From positions 13,689 to 77,688 of the forward strand of contig CAYLUD010000002.1 of NCBI GenBank assembly GCA_964386785.1: a stretch of DNA of 64,000 nt. The letters run 5' to 3'. The stretch is from SZAS-3 sp964386785. Lineage in GTDB: Bacteria; Chlamydiota; Chlamydiia; Chlamydiales; JAAKFR01. Within the stretch, counting starts at the first letter, position 1. Each line of letters begins with the position of its first letter. The notes beneath the pieces were generated by a model. That model saw nothing but the letters and a program-made list of their open reading frames with translations. It did no database searches and was not told the DNA's origin. Below, in pieces: positions 17,355 through 27,462 of this stretch. The position numbers were made by a program, and so were the translations under genes.

Positions 17355-17513
17355 ATGTTTCTATATATTCACATTGTCTTATTAATGATATGCCCTGCAT
17401 GGGGCCTCGTGATCCCTAATCGCTTGGTAGAGCACTTGTTTCTCTATATTACCTACAAAGATAAAGGCCTTAACTTAGATTTCTACAACAAACAAGATGT
17501 TGTATATCAATGA
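17355..17513 (+). CDS. Possible small exported or membrane peptide, 52 aa
   Basis: A short open frame between the divergent glgP and the end of yggS. It encodes a hydrophobic N-terminus (MFLYIHIVLLMICPAWGLVIP) that looks like a signal peptide or single membrane anchor, then a polar tail with a YITYKDKGLNLDFYNKQ pattern. The SD is weak. Chlamydia has a short hypothetical gene after glgP (CT249), which gives mild positional support, but I cannot align them. The remaining bases of 17280-17587 show an A10 run at 17332-17341 and nothing else definite. Confidence 0.35.
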   Translation: MFLYIHIVLLMICPAWGLVIPNRLVEHLFLYITYKDKGLNLDFYNKQDVVYQ

Positions 17514-17587
17514 ATTACAATGAACAAGATCTTTTGCACACATGATCACCTCCTGATTGACAGCGATCAATGCAACCATTGCGATGT

Positions 17588-18238
17588 TCATGAAAGGCGA
17601 TGATCACACTGAATCTGCCTGATACATTCTTCTGGAGAACGGGGAACGGGGGTGTCAAATAGGATTCTACCCAAACGAAGAATCGTTGCACCCTCTTGAA
17701 TTGCAAGAGCATAGTCATCCGACATTCCCATGGATAGAACAGGAAATTTTCGATCACTTTCGCGTTGTGCGTACTGCTGACAAGCTCGCAGCAAACGAAA
17801 TGCCTCTCGAATCAGATTCTTATCGGAGACATGAGGGGCTATGGTCATAAAACCTTGAATGGATAGTTTCGACAAGGCCATTAAGTTGGGCCAAATAGAC
17901 ATAAGCTCTTCTGGTTGCCACCCAGCCTTTGTTTGCTCTTTGCTCGTATTAATTTGAATCAATACACTTTGAGAAGGCCCATCGGAAGCCAGATCTTGCG
18001 CTAAAGCCAAAGAGTCTACCGAGTGAATACAAGAAAATAATTTACGAGCTTTTGCTGCTTTATTTCTTTGCAAACGACCAATGAAATGCCACTCAATATC
18101 TGGAGGAAGTTGTGATTGTTTGGTAATAGCCTCTTGTATGCGACTTTCTCCAAAGCAACGCCATCCCTTTTCATATAAACGTAGGATCTCTTCGATCGAG
18201 CGCCCTTTAGACACCGCAACAATACGTAGATTATCCAT
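17588..18238 (-). CDS. yggS: YggS/PROSC-family PLP homeostasis protein
   Basis: Binds pyridoxal 5'-phosphate and keeps the free PLP pool balanced; no catalytic reaction is known. The 216 aa protein has the alanine racemase-like N-terminal barrel. PLP would bind Lys11 in IVAVSKGRS. Family motifs GESRIQEA (usually GENRVQE), WHFIGRLQRNKA and SVLIQINTSKEQTKAGW follow, ending with LSMGMSDDYALAIQEGATILRLGRILF. Its start overlaps the end of hemL by 8 bp, so it is downstream in an ispG-hemL-yggS operon. HemL is itself a PLP enzyme. Confidence 0.93.
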   Translation of the reverse strand: MDNLRIVAVSKGRSIEEILRLYEKGWRCFGESRIQEAITKQSQLPPDIEWHFIGRLQRNKAAKARKLFSCIHSVDSLALAQDLASDGPSQSVLIQINTSKEQTKAGWQPEELMSIWPNLMALSKLSIQGFMTIAPHVSDKNLIREAFRLLRACQQYAQRESDRKFPVLSMGMSDDYALAIQEGATILRLGRILFDTPVPRSPEECIRQIQCDHRLS

Positions 18239-19541
18239 AATTCAGACACAACCACTCTAAGATACAATCTCTTGTATACATAATATGTTCTAATGAATGA
18301 GTCCTTGAAATGAAATTGGCCTCGCATTGCAAAGGAGAAATATAAATTCCTTTCATCAAAAGAAATTGCGCTAGATTTCGATATGCAGCTGCCGAACAAT
18401 TCTGTACTTCTAGTAAATTGGATATAGAGGACTGACCGATAAATAAGGTAAACATCGAGCCGACACGATGGAGTACAACAGGAGCCTTGTGGTGATGGAT
18501 CCAATCCTCGATAGGATCCGTCAGCGCTCGCGTTATTTCTTCCAATTTCTTATAGAATCCCGGAGCTTCCAGATGAGACAATGTAGTTACTCCAGCTGCC
18601 ATCGCCACTGGATTTCCAGAAAGAGTACCAGCTTGATAGACTCCACCTAGAGGGGCTAAGAGCTCCATATACTGCCTTTTTCCAGCGACTGCAGCCACAG
18701 GGAATCCCCCTCCAATGATCTTGCCATAGGTCCTCAGATCGGGCTCTATACCAAAATATTCTGCTGCGCCCCCTAAGCCTAATCGGAATCCCGTAATCAC
18801 CTCATCAAAAATCAAGACAATCCCATGTCGAGATGTTTCTTCCCTTATCGCCTGTAAGAATCCTTCTATAGGTGGGATCACTCCCATATTGGCTGCTACG
18901 GGCTCCAGAATCAACACGCCTACATCAGGGTCGCTACATACCATGCGTAAGGCATCTAGATCATTAAATGGGATAGCAAGGGTATCTTGAATCACTGCTT
19001 GGGGGATGCCTTCCGATGAGGCGGTGGGATTGAGGTCTAAACAGCCAGACCCCGCTTGCATCAGCAAGGCATCCACATGACCATGGTAGTGACCTGAGAA
19101 TTTTACAATTTTATTTCGTTTAGAATAGGCTCGGGCTAATCGTAATGCTGTCATCGTAGCCTCTGTGCCAGTAGAAACGAAACGCACTAAATCTACACCT
19201 GTGTGCTGCACCATCTTTTCTGCAAGTCTTCCTTCTAATGGACTGCATAAGCCAAAGGAACTCCCTTTACGTACTTGTTGCGCAGTTGCCGCAACTACAC
19301 TCGGATCAGCATGTCCTAAAATCAAAGCACCCCAGGAGCCGCAATAATCTATATACTGATGGCCATCAATATCATAAATAGAGTCCCCTTCCCCTCGATC
19401 AATCACAAGAGGAGTGCAACCCAAAGATCGAAATGCCCGAATAGGAGAGCTAACCCCGCCGGGCATCCATGCCCTTGCTTGCTCGATATACATGCGACTA
19501 CGTTCACGATTTGCAATAGAATGTTCTGTGAGGATTGTCAT
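18231..19541 (-). CDS. hemL: Glutamate-1-semialdehyde 2,1-aminomutase
   Basis: Converts glutamate-1-semialdehyde to 5-aminolevulinate in the C5 pathway of haem synthesis. Class III aminotransferase fold, 436 aa. PLP lysine is Lys274 in TYGKIIGGGFPVAAVAG. Other motifs are VSTGTEATMTALRLARA, the GHYHGHVDALL loop and LIFDEVITGFRLG. It overlaps ispG by four bases at its start and yggS by eight at its end, so the three are translationally linked. Its product feeds haem for the bo3 oxidase encoded elsewhere in the window. Confidence 0.96.
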   Translation of the reverse strand: MTILTEHSIANRERSRMYIEQARAWMPGGVSSPIRAFRSLGCTPLVIDRGEGDSIYDIDGHQYIDYCGSWGALILGHADPSVVAATAQQVRKGSSFGLCSPLEGRLAEKMVQHTGVDLVRFVSTGTEATMTALRLARAYSKRNKIVKFSGHYHGHVDALLMQAGSGCLDLNPTASSEGIPQAVIQDTLAIPFNDLDALRMVCSDPDVGVLILEPVAANMGVIPPIEGFLQAIREETSRHGIVLIFDEVITGFRLGLGGAAEYFGIEPDLRTYGKIIGGGFPVAAVAGKRQYMELLAPLGGVYQAGTLSGNPVAMAAGVTTLSHLEAPGFYKKLEEITRALTDPIEDWIHHHKAPVVLHRVGSMFTLFIGQSSISNLLEVQNCSAAAYRNLAQFLLMKGIYISPLQCEANFISRTHSLEHIMYTRDCILEWLCLNYG

Positions 19542-21256
19542 ATTTCTCTCTGTTCTGTGGCTTCACTTGGTTCGATCCAACGTCCTTCCTTTTGTATACA
19601 GGCGATCAGGCGGTCAACAGCCTCTTCCATAGGGATATTGCGCTCCCTTCTCTCCTTACCTACATATAGGTCAATTTTGCCTGGTTGTGAACCTACATAC
19701 CCAAAATCAGCATCTGCCATTTCTCCCGGTCCATTCACAATACATCCCATGATGGCAATCTTGACACCAGGCAAATGGGAGGTACGTTCTCGAATTTGTT
19801 TGGAGACTTCTTGTAAATGAAACAAGGTTCTGCCACAGGAAGGGCAAGAGATAAATTCTGTTTTGACAGAGCGTAAGCGACAGCCCTGCAAAATAGAAAA
19901 CGAGATGCGTCGTCTTTGATCCGGTGAGCAGGAGGCTTCTAAACAAATCCCTGCTGCGAGTCCATCAGAAAGGAGAGCTCCCATTTCTGTAGCTGCACGC
20001 AAGATCCAATCTTCGTACGCAAGTCCTTTATAAGAAAAGTGCAAAATCACAGCTTCTCGCACTAAAGGTAACTCCTGCTTACCACGAGCAACTCTTTCTT
20101 CGGTGGGATTGAACCATACCACACCTTCCCAAGATCCAGATTGCGTGAGCACAGGAAGTCCCAAAGCTTCTAGCTCTGCTATTTTAGGATGGAATTCTTG
20201 CACCAACACACCATCTACACAACCTGTAGTCTTGATCCATTTTCCTTGCTGTTGGGCGAATCCTAATTGAGACAACAAATCAGAAGATTCTAATTCTTCT
20301 TTAGACAGGGATAGAATAACCGACCCATCCCGATGAAGAGGCCATGGGACCCGTACTTTTACAGGTGACTCTATCCAACGAGATACTTTTCGTTCCGATG
20401 CAACCCAATCCCTCAGTCGTTTACAAGGAGCAATCTCGTGCCAAGGATCTTCCGTTAACGAAAAGCGAATGGTATCACCAATCCCCTCAAGAAGTAGCGT
20501 CCCCATCCCGATTGCCGATTTGATCCTCCCCTCTTCCCCTTCTCCAGCTTCTGTAACTCCTAAATGCAAGGGATAATCCCAATTCTCCTCCATCATCCGA
20601 TCTACAAGATGTCGATAGGCTCGAATCATCACCTGCGTATGGCTAGATTTCATAGAAAACACAAGATCGTGATAATCGAAGGCCCGGCAAATTCTGGCAT
20701 ACTCAAAAGCTGACTCTACCATTCCCTCTGGCGTATCACCATATCGATTCAAAATGCGATCGGATAAAGAGCCATGATTGACTCCAATACGAAGTGCTTT
20801 TTTGCCAGCTTTGCACTGTTCAATTAATGGAATAAAGACATCTTCGATACGTCGTATGCCAGCTTGATATTGGTCGTCCGTATACTCCTTTTGTTTCAAA
20901 GAGGCTCTAGGTTCTGCAAAATTACCTGGATTGATGCGCACTTTATCTACAGCAGACACGACTTCTAAGGCAGCAGGAGGAAAAAAATGAATGTCTGCAA
21001 TAAGAGGTATCTCTATCCCTCTACGAACCATCATGTTTTTTAATTGAAGACAAGCTGCAGCTTCTTTCATTCCTTGAACAGTAACACGCACCAATTCACA
21101 ACCAGCCTCTTGTAATTGAGCGATTTGGGAATATGTAGCCTCTACATCCTGGGTATTTGAGGTCGTCATTGACTGGACACGTATTGGATTATTCCCGCCT
21201 ATCGCTATAGATCCAATACGAACTTCCCTGGTTTTCCACTTGAGATATGGTGACAC
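19538..21256 (-). CDS. ispG: 4-hydroxy-3-methylbut-2-enyl diphosphate synthase IspG, long (insert-bearing) form
   Basis: Penultimate step of the MEP isoprenoid pathway, an iron-sulfur enzyme. At 572 aa it is the long form found in Chlamydia and plants, with an extra domain between the TIM barrel (residues about 1-290) and the C-terminal [4Fe-4S] domain. Barrel motifs: GGNNPIRVQSMTTSNTQDV, ELVRVTVQGMKEA, LIADIHFFPPAAL, KVRINPGNF. Cluster cysteines lie in SCPSCGRTLF (near 468-471) and GCIVNGPGEMADADFGYVG (near 503). It is the first gene of the leftward ispG-hemL-yggS run. The upstream 195 bp to the next gene is AT-rich without a clean promoter. Confidence 0.96.
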   Translation of the reverse strand: MSPYLKWKTREVRIGSIAIGGNNPIRVQSMTTSNTQDVEATYSQIAQLQEAGCELVRVTVQGMKEAAACLQLKNMMVRRGIEIPLIADIHFFPPAALEVVSAVDKVRINPGNFAEPRASLKQKEYTDDQYQAGIRRIEDVFIPLIEQCKAGKKALRIGVNHGSLSDRILNRYGDTPEGMVESAFEYARICRAFDYHDLVFSMKSSHTQVMIRAYRHLVDRMMEENWDYPLHLGVTEAGEGEEGRIKSAIGMGTLLLEGIGDTIRFSLTEDPWHEIAPCKRLRDWVASERKVSRWIESPVKVRVPWPLHRDGSVILSLSKEELESSDLLSQLGFAQQQGKWIKTTGCVDGVLVQEFHPKIAELEALGLPVLTQSGSWEGVVWFNPTEERVARGKQELPLVREAVILHFSYKGLAYEDWILRAATEMGALLSDGLAAGICLEASCSPDQRRRISFSILQGCRLRSVKTEFISCPSCGRTLFHLQEVSKQIRERTSHLPGVKIAIMGCIVNGPGEMADADFGYVGSQPGKIDLYVGKERRERNIPMEEAVDRLIACIQKEGRWIEPSEATEQREI

Positions 21257-21451
21257 GATATATTCTCCGAGATAGAATCGCCTATCGAATGTAGCGAACA
21301 GGCACGAATCTTTCTACTTTTTTGTCTTGCAAGAATTATATTTTACCGAAGCAATTAAAATGTAATTTTTATACTTTTGTGAGCGATCCGAAAACAAAAA
21401 AAAGAGCCCAAAAGAACAAGTTTTCAGATTATATAAAAAAATATTACATGA

Positions 21452-21871
21452 TCATACAATGGGGGGATACCCACTAGGCACCCTATGCGGTGATTTTGGG
21501 GCACTCATTACCAATACCATGCCTCCAATGAGGCTGAGCACACCACCTCCAAAACCTACACCCATTATGAATGGGCGCATCGGCATCCGACCTTTCATAA
21601 ACACCGCGACACTCGCTGCAATGAGTCCAGCTGTAGCAATAATCACCGCAATCACAACTAGTGTAATTCGCAATTTTGATAGGGAAGGCAGGAGTCTCCT
21701 CCTTCCATTTCCTAATCTTATACTATCAGGTAGAGCTGCTCTGTTAGGATAGCTGGGCTTCGGGTATCGGGTTCCCCCTTGGGTGGTTTCATTAGAGTTG
21801 AGAAATGTGAGATTGTTCTGATCAGAATGCGTATTTGAATGAAACCACGAAAAACAATTGTAGCATGTCAT
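21452..21871 (-). CDS. Inc-like protein with bilobed hydrophobic domain
   Basis: 139 aa protein, no database-type family recognised. Residues 1-65 are polar (Asn/Ser/Thr, with an Arg-rich end GNGRRRLLPSLSKLR). Two long hydrophobic segments follow, separated by only about 8 residues (KGRMPMRP): ITLVVIAVIIATAGLIAASVAVF and FIMGVGFGGGVLSLIGGMVLVM. A short proline-rich tail ends the protein. This close pair of membrane segments is the hallmark of chlamydial inclusion membrane (Inc) proteins, which are type III secreted. I chose the ATG at 21871 because GGGAAGG sits 4 bases before it; another ATG 15 bases upstream (21886) lacks an SD. It stands alone in an AT-rich neighbourhood. Confidence 0.6.
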   Translation of the reverse strand: MTCYNCFSWFHSNTHSDQNNLTFLNSNETTQGGTRYPKPSYPNRAALPDSIRLGNGRRRLLPSLSKLRITLVVIAVIIATAGLIAASVAVFMKGRMPMRPFIMGVGFGGGVLSLIGGMVLVMSAPKSPHRVPSGYPPIV

Positions 21872-22284
21872 ACTTCCTTCCCACATTGTTAATAAAATGA
21901 ATTAAATGAAATTCAATTAAATCAATTGTGCAAAATAAATGGTTTTTTGCAATTTTTAATTTTATTTAATCAGATAAATTAGGTGTGGGTGATCTACATA
22001 GAGGTTCTGCTTAATAAGCTCCTCTAATTCTACCATCGCTATACATGGAACAATAGAAGCAAGTTCACTTGCCTGCGGTGTTTTTACACACGAAGAAAAC
22101 GTCTTTATTAAACTTTTTATTTTAATTCACATCTGATCATGCAAACCTTGAGATTCGATGCACAGAAAGGATGGTATACTGCCCTCCCATGAGTCTGGGA
22201 GCCAGTAATTATGCAACAAAATCACTTTCATTTAAAGGAGCGCTTTTGTACACCACTTTCCCTAAAACGACTTAGGGGTTTGTT
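21872..22284. other. 413-bp AT-rich intergenic region before the Rhs gene
   Basis: No convincing gene on either strand. A short hairpin CTCCCA/TGGGAG lies at 22184-22201, preceded by a TATACT box at 22175-22180 that could be a -10 element for the Rhs gene, but no well-spaced -35 is seen. The region probably holds the two divergent promoters. Confidence 0.4.
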
Positions 22285-25200
22285 ATGTGGAAACTGCTTA
22301 TACTGTCATTATCAGTAGTCCGTGCTCTTATAGCAGAAAATTTTTTACAATCCGAATCCTTACCGGCATCAATAAAAGCAGATTATTTTTTAAACGATTC
22401 TTTGAATGAATTTGTTACCTCTCGAGATTTAGGGATCGAAGACCGAGTTAATGTAGTGACTGGAGCCTACTCCACCTCACATATGGACTTGTCGATAGCT
22501 GGTATTCAACCCCTACAAGCCAGCCGCTTCTACTGGAGTGATGTCCCCTATGAAAGTCGGTATGGGGGATGGCTCTACAATCCTGAATCCCGCGTTACAG
22601 CTAATCTAGAGTGGAAGGATAGAAAAAAATTTATTTCTATTGCAGAGCCTCAAGGGGCTATTCATTCATTGGAAGAGCACTCTGGGCATACATTTCGCTT
22701 TCATACACCTAAGACGATGATGTCACGTGGGGGTGCACATCATCCAAGTTTATTGCGCATCGAATATTCCAAATGTGGCGACACAAAAAACAGCCATAGA
22801 TGGCGTTATGAAGGCAAAATCATTAGTGGCGATGGATCCGAACGTTATTTTCAATCCCCTATGCACTCTTGGTTACATCGAGTAGAATGGACAGAGCGCA
22901 CGGGCTCTATATGGGGAGGGGGATCTAGTCTCCACTACGTGGCTACACCTAACGTGTGGACCCCCTACCAACTACCCCTCACAGAAGAGAAATTAGCTAA
23001 TGGCAATCGGTATCGATATCATTATCTAAATTGGAATGAACCTAAGGCGTACCCAACACCTGGTGTTATTCAACGTATCGAATCCTATTCAAGCCAAGGA
23101 GAACCTTTAGGTTTCCTTGAATGGGATTATCATCGAAACAAAAAAGAGGAGGTAGATCGAGTTACTGTACGAGGAAGTGATCGCCGATGCAGTACCCTGC
23201 ACTACCAAGAAGGCCACCTTGTTTCCGTGCAGTCTTCTGGCCAACCGACTAGCTCGTATCGCTATCACAATCATCTTTTGGTGGAGCAAATAGAACAAGG
23301 AATACCTCTACGAATCGAATATGACGATCAAAATAGAGTGAGTCGACTACTAGCTCCTGTAGGCAATCAAGGCGAATTTGCTCCTGTGATGCAGTATCAG
23401 TACAGCTCGGGAATGACGCAACAAACGGATGGCACAGGGGCCATTGTGCGCATACAAATGGACGCGAATCAACGAATCCTTGCAAGAGAAGAGTGGGCGC
23501 AGGGTCGCATAGCGAGACGCGAGTCCTATGTCTGGCAAGATCAAACCGGTCTTCTTACAGAAGAGCGAGTCGATAACGGAGCAGGAAAAACATATTTATC
23601 GCGTTACTACGAATATGACAACTCTTTCAATCCCATCCAGATTCGTTGGGGTCAAGGGCAGGAATGGCGCTCCATACATCAACGTTTTTCTACAGAGGGA
23701 CGCAATCTACTCTTGAGCCGCTGGGAAGAGGGGGGCTTACGCCACGAATATCGTTATGTCCCTGGCACTAACCTTTTGGCCTTTGAAGGTATTTATGAAG
23801 GCAATCAACTTCGTGTGCGTCATTTTTACACCTATGATGGTGCTGGTTTTTGCACAGAATCCATTGAAGATGACGGGACGGGTGAGCTACCGAACGACCT
23901 GCGTGGAGTGACCTATCGACGCAAGGAAAAATGGTTTCGTAAAGGAGGGATACCTTGCTGTGGGTTACCGATTCGCAAAGAATCCTGGTCTTTAGATCTA
24001 TCTGGCCAAGAGATCTTGTTAGGAGCTGAAGAATTTCAGTACACACCAGCAGGTCTCATGACTGAACACCGCTTTTTCGATGATCAAGGGCGTTATGTCT
24101 ATTCCCATTATTTTCAATATGATGATCAAGAACTCTGCATTATGGAACGTAGACCTGAAGGGGGCGAGCGTTATTTTTCCTACGATGCATCTCATCGACT
24201 CCTTGCAGTACAAGGACCCAATCCAGAAGAGGAAATCCGATATGAATACAATGCTATGGGTTTACCTATCTGTACGCAACAACATATAGGGGGGCAGTCG
24301 TGGATCTCGACTTCTCGTCTCTACAATCGACGGGGAGACCGATTGCAAGAAGTCGATCCGGCAGGTCAGGTTACCACCTTTCTTTGGGATGATTTGGGTC
24401 GCGAGGTTGCTATTCTGTATCCAGATGGGGGAAAATATGAACGCCAATATGATGTCTTGGATCGCTGTATCGAAGAAAAAGACCCTCTAGGGTTTGTCAC
24501 CAAATCGCACTACAATGTCTTTGGAGATCTCACGTTAAAAGAATACCCTGACCGTAGACAAGAGCGGTTCGAATATGATTCTTTAGGTCGCTGTATTTTT
24601 CATGAAAACATTCTTGGTGCTGTCCATACATATCGATATGATGGATGGGGTCACATCCTCGAAGAGAAGGTCATAGATCGATCGGGAGTCCTTCTGCGTC
24701 ATATCCAAAAAGAATGGTCTCCATTTTTTCAGATATCGGAAACGGAAGGAGAGCGAGTACGAAAATGGGTATATGATCGAGCAGGGCGTGTTCTCACAGA
24801 AATCGATGGAAATCATACCAAACATCATACTTATGATACGTTAGGTCGACTTTCCGTTATCAAAGAGGGTGATATAGAACTCGTAACAGAGTATGACCTA
24901 TGTAATCGCCCCTTGAAGAAAAGTACCCTCTATCGAGGGACTCTGCAACATCGAGTAAGCTACCAATATGACAACGCTGGCAAGCCAACTCGGGTAGATG
25001 AAGGTGAGCGATCTACGCATACTGTGTATTGGGCTAACCACCAACCTCATCGTATTACGGATGGGGTGGGGGCTACAACCATTCAATACACAGAGTACGC
25101 AGGAGGACATCGCGATATTACGATAGACCCATTGGGCCGACGAAAAGAGATCTGGTATGATCCTTGTAATCGCCCTTGTCGAGAAGATCGATATGATGCT

Positions 25201-27462
25201 CACGACGTTTTACTTTCACGACATATGCGCATCTATAATCTACGTGGAGACGAGATAGAAACGCGAGCCCACCTATTTCGAAACGGTTATTTAGAGTCTA
25301 TCCGCTCCGTGCACAAGCAATATGACCCTTTAGGGAACTGCATTACGAGAGTGGAGGAGGGAGGTCGTACCTATCATTTTCGTTATTTAGGAGAGCACGT
25401 CATTGAAACAATTAACCCTAACGGGGAGCAGGTACTCTACGACTATGATGGATTAGGGCGTTGCATTCGCTGTCGAGGTCCTTCAATTGAACATACCTGG
25501 GGCTATGATCTGTTAGGCCATCTGGTGCTGTTAGAGGACCGGCTGCAAGGGTTGCGCCTGTCCCGCCGTTACACTCCTCAAGGCTCCCTATTGGAAGAAA
25601 TCTTTCCTTTCGGAAAAATCCAACATCGCTATGACGAGTTAGGGCGTCGTATAGAAACCATCCTTCCTGATGGATCTAAAGTAGGATACCAATACGAAGG
25701 CTCTCTTTTGAAGAGTTGGGGAAGAGGAACGGACAAGGTGGTATATACGCGACGCAATCTGAGTGGCTTACCAATAGAGATGGAAACACCTTATGGCTCT
25801 CTCTCTATTAAAAGGGATGCTTTAGATCGTCCTCTACACCTATCTCATCCCCATATACATCTGGCATGGAACTACGATCTTGCGGGGCGCCTCACCTCCC
25901 AACAGCGTAATGAACAGCATATAGACTATCTATATGATGAGCTCGATCAACTCATGCAAGAGGAGGGTCATTCGTACCGTTGGGACTCGCTACACCAACC
26001 TTATGAAAAAGATGGACAACCTCTTGTATGTAATTCGCGGTATGAATTGATTTCGTACAATTTTCATCCCCTCGCATATGATGCAACGGGTCGCCTGACT
26101 GTTTCTGGAGAGACGCGTTATCAATACGACGGGCTAAACCGCCTGATTGCTACCGAAGGCGCTCAAGGGAAAACAGAATATAGGTACGACCCCCTCCACC
26201 GCAGGATATCTAAGAATAGCAAGGGAAAAATTGTGTATTTTCTTTGGGATGGGGATGAAGAGATCGCCTCTTTGGATTCCAAGGGAAAACTCATTGAGTT
26301 ACGCCTTCTAGGAGAAGGGCTCCATGCGGATCGCGCGAATGGCTGGCTCTACGAAATACAAGGTAAAAAGTATGGGGGGATAGAAGATCTGCAAGGCTCT
26401 CTGATCATGTTATCAGATGGCAAAAAGCGATCTATGACCCAATTCAGTGCCTTTGGCGAAGGGTTACCTCTTACCTCTTGGGGGTTTGCTTCTAAGCGTA
26501 GGGATCCAGAAAGTGGATTGATTTACTTTGGCAGGCGATACTATGCTCCCGAATGGATGCGCTGGATCACTCCGGATCCGCTAGAAGATGTGGATGGCCC
26601 CAACCCTTATGCTTATGTACATAATCATCCCCTCACTCATTATGATGCGTATGGACTGATTGATGGGGCTGAGCATTTTACTCCTGGTCCTCGTTTTCTA
26701 TTTGAATGCATTGAATGGACGGGAGCGAACCTGGTACCGATTCCTTATCTACAAGGCGGAATAGAATCGGTAGGGCGTTGGGGGGCTAATGGAGGCTTAT
26801 TTGCCCCTAGTCGATACCGAACGCCAAAAAATGAGATTCTTTCTATTGCAGGTGAAGCGATCCCAGGATACATTCTTACCTACGGTAATGGAATGATGAC
26901 ACGAAAAGACCAAGCCTATCAGCAAGGTCTTTCCTTATCCAAGGCTGCTAACGGGGCTCCGATCGATGTACTGTACCATGGAACTAATGGTTTGATTATG
27001 GATTTAGCTTCTGCAGTGTGGTCCAAGCTTGGAAGATCGACGCCCTACACGAAATTATGTGTAGACTATTACAAAGAGAAGCTGGCCGACCCGAATCAGA
27101 AGGCCTTTATTACCCTACACAGTCGAGGAGGCACTCAGTTTATGAATACCGCGAAGATACTGAAACAAGACACCTTACTAAACCGCATGGATGTACGCAC
27201 CTATGGATCCGCAACCCTGATTCCCAATGGCTCCTTTCACTCTGCCATCAATTTTGCTAGCGTCATCGACTGTGTCTCTATGACCAATCCTATTGCCTAT
27301 TTGATGGGGTGCTGGGGCAAGCATTATGATTTAAGAATACTAACACCTACTAGTTTTAACCCACTCAAAGAGCATGGGATTCAAGAAACTACATATGCAA
27401 CAAATGCGAATAATCAAATGTCTCTTTTTTTTCCGAATCAGAATTACGGAACATCGCCATGA
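22285..27462 (+). CDS. Rhs/YD-repeat protein with C-terminal putative hydrolase (toxin-like) domain
   Basis: 1725 aa. A hydrophobic N-terminus (MWKLLILSLSVVRALIA) suggests Sec export. Residues about 230-1400 are a long array of YD/Rhs repeats (many copies of the type RYEYNAMGLP, YDSLGRC, YDGLGRC), which fold into a hollow cocoon. The Rhs core hallmark is at about 1414-1460: FGRRYYAPEWMRWITPDPLE, then NPYAYVHNHPLTHYDAYGL. The usual DPxGL auto-cleavage motif is DAYGL here. The last 265 residues are a distinct C-terminal domain with VLYHGTNG and a nucleophile-elbow-like ITLHSRGGT (Ser near 1613), which suggests an alpha/beta-hydrolase fold, similar to the chlamydial DUF687-type proteins as I remember them. 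Overlaps the next gene by 4 bp (ATGA). Rhs proteins are usually polymorphic toxins; no type VI genes are visible here. Confidence 0.85.
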   Translation: MWKLLILSLSVVRALIAENFLQSESLPASIKADYFLNDSLNEFVTSRDLGIEDRVNVVTGAYSTSHMDLSIAGIQPLQASRFYWSDVPYESRYGGWLYNPESRVTANLEWKDRKKFISIAEPQGAIHSLEEHSGHTFRFHTPKTMMSRGGAHHPSLLRIEYSKCGDTKNSHRWRYEGKIISGDGSERYFQSPMHSWLHRVEWTERTGSIWGGGSSLHYVATPNVWTPYQLPLTEEKLANGNRYRYHYLNWNEPKAYPTPGVIQRIESYSSQGEPLGFLEWDYHRNKKEEVDRVTVRGSDRRCSTLHYQEGHLVSVQSSGQPTSSYRYHNHLLVEQIEQGIPLRIEYDDQNRVSRLLAPVGNQGEFAPVMQYQYSSGMTQQTDGTGAIVRIQMDANQRILAREEWAQGRIARRESYVWQDQTGLLTEERVDNGAGKTYLSRYYEYDNSFNPIQIRWGQGQEWRSIHQRFSTEGRNLLLSRWEEGGLRHEYRYVPGTNLLAFEGIYEGNQLRVRHFYTYDGAGFCTESIEDDGTGELPNDLRGVTYRRKEKWFRKGGIPCCGLPIRKESWSLDLSGQEILLGAEEFQYTPAGLMTEHRFFDDQGRYVYSHYFQYDDQELCIMERRPEGGERYFSYDASHRLLAVQGPNPEEEIRYEYNAMGLPICTQQHIGGQSWISTSRLYNRRGDRLQEVDPAGQVTTFLWDDLGREVAILYPDGGKYERQYDVLDRCIEEKDPLGFVTKSHYNVFGDLTLKEYPDRRQERFEYDSLGRCIFHENILGAVHTYRYDGWGHILEEKVIDRSGVLLRHIQKEWSPFFQISETEGERVRKWVYDRAGRVLTEIDGNHTKHHTYDTLGRLSVIKEGDIELVTEYDLCNRPLKKSTLYRGTLQHRVSYQYDNAGKPTRVDEGERSTHTVYWANHQPHRITDGVGATTIQYTEYAGGHRDITIDPLGRRKEIWYDPCNRPCREDRYDAHDVLLSRHMRIYNLRGDEIETRAHLFRNGYLESIRSVHKQYDPLGNCITRVEEGGRTYHFRYLGEHVIETINPNGEQVLYDYDGLGRCIRCRGPSIEHTWGYDLLGHLVLLEDRLQGLRLSRRYTPQGSLLEEIFPFGKIQHRYDELGRRIETILPDGSKVGYQYEGSLLKSWGRGTDKVVYTRRNLSGLPIEMETPYGSLSIKRDALDRPLHLSHPHIHLAWNYDLAGRLTSQQRNEQHIDYLYDELDQLMQEEGHSYRWDSLHQPYEKDGQPLVCNSRYELISYNFHPLAYDATGRLTVSGETRYQYDGLNRLIATEGAQGKTEYRYDPLHRRISKNSKGKIVYFLWDGDEEIASLDSKGKLIELRLLGEGLHADRANGWLYEIQGKKYGGIEDLQGSLIMLSDGKKRSMTQFSAFGEGLPLTSWGFASKRRDPESGLIYFGRRYYAPEWMRWITPDPLEDVDGPNPYAYVHNHPLTHYDAYGLIDGAEHFTPGPRFLFECIEWTGANLVPIPYLQGGIESVGRWGANGGLFAPSRYRTPKNEILSIAGEAIPGYILTYGNGMMTRKDQAYQQGLSLSKAANGAPIDVLYHGTNGLIMDLASAVWSKLGRSTPYTKLCVDYYKEKLADPNQKAFITLHSRGGTQFMNTAKILKQDTLLNRMDVRTYGSATLIPNGSFHSAINFASVIDCVSMTNPIAYLMGCWGKHYDLRILTPTSFNPLKEHGIQETTYATNANNQMSLFFPNQNYGTSP

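Noticed and set aside
22184..22201. Hairpin CTCCCA/TGGGAG as a terminator
   Set aside because: There is no T run and no gene ending nearby; only a short chance stem.
23107..25203. Several antisense frames within the Rhs gene
   Set aside because: Shadows of the repetitive Tyr-Asp codons; none shows a start signal or known motif.
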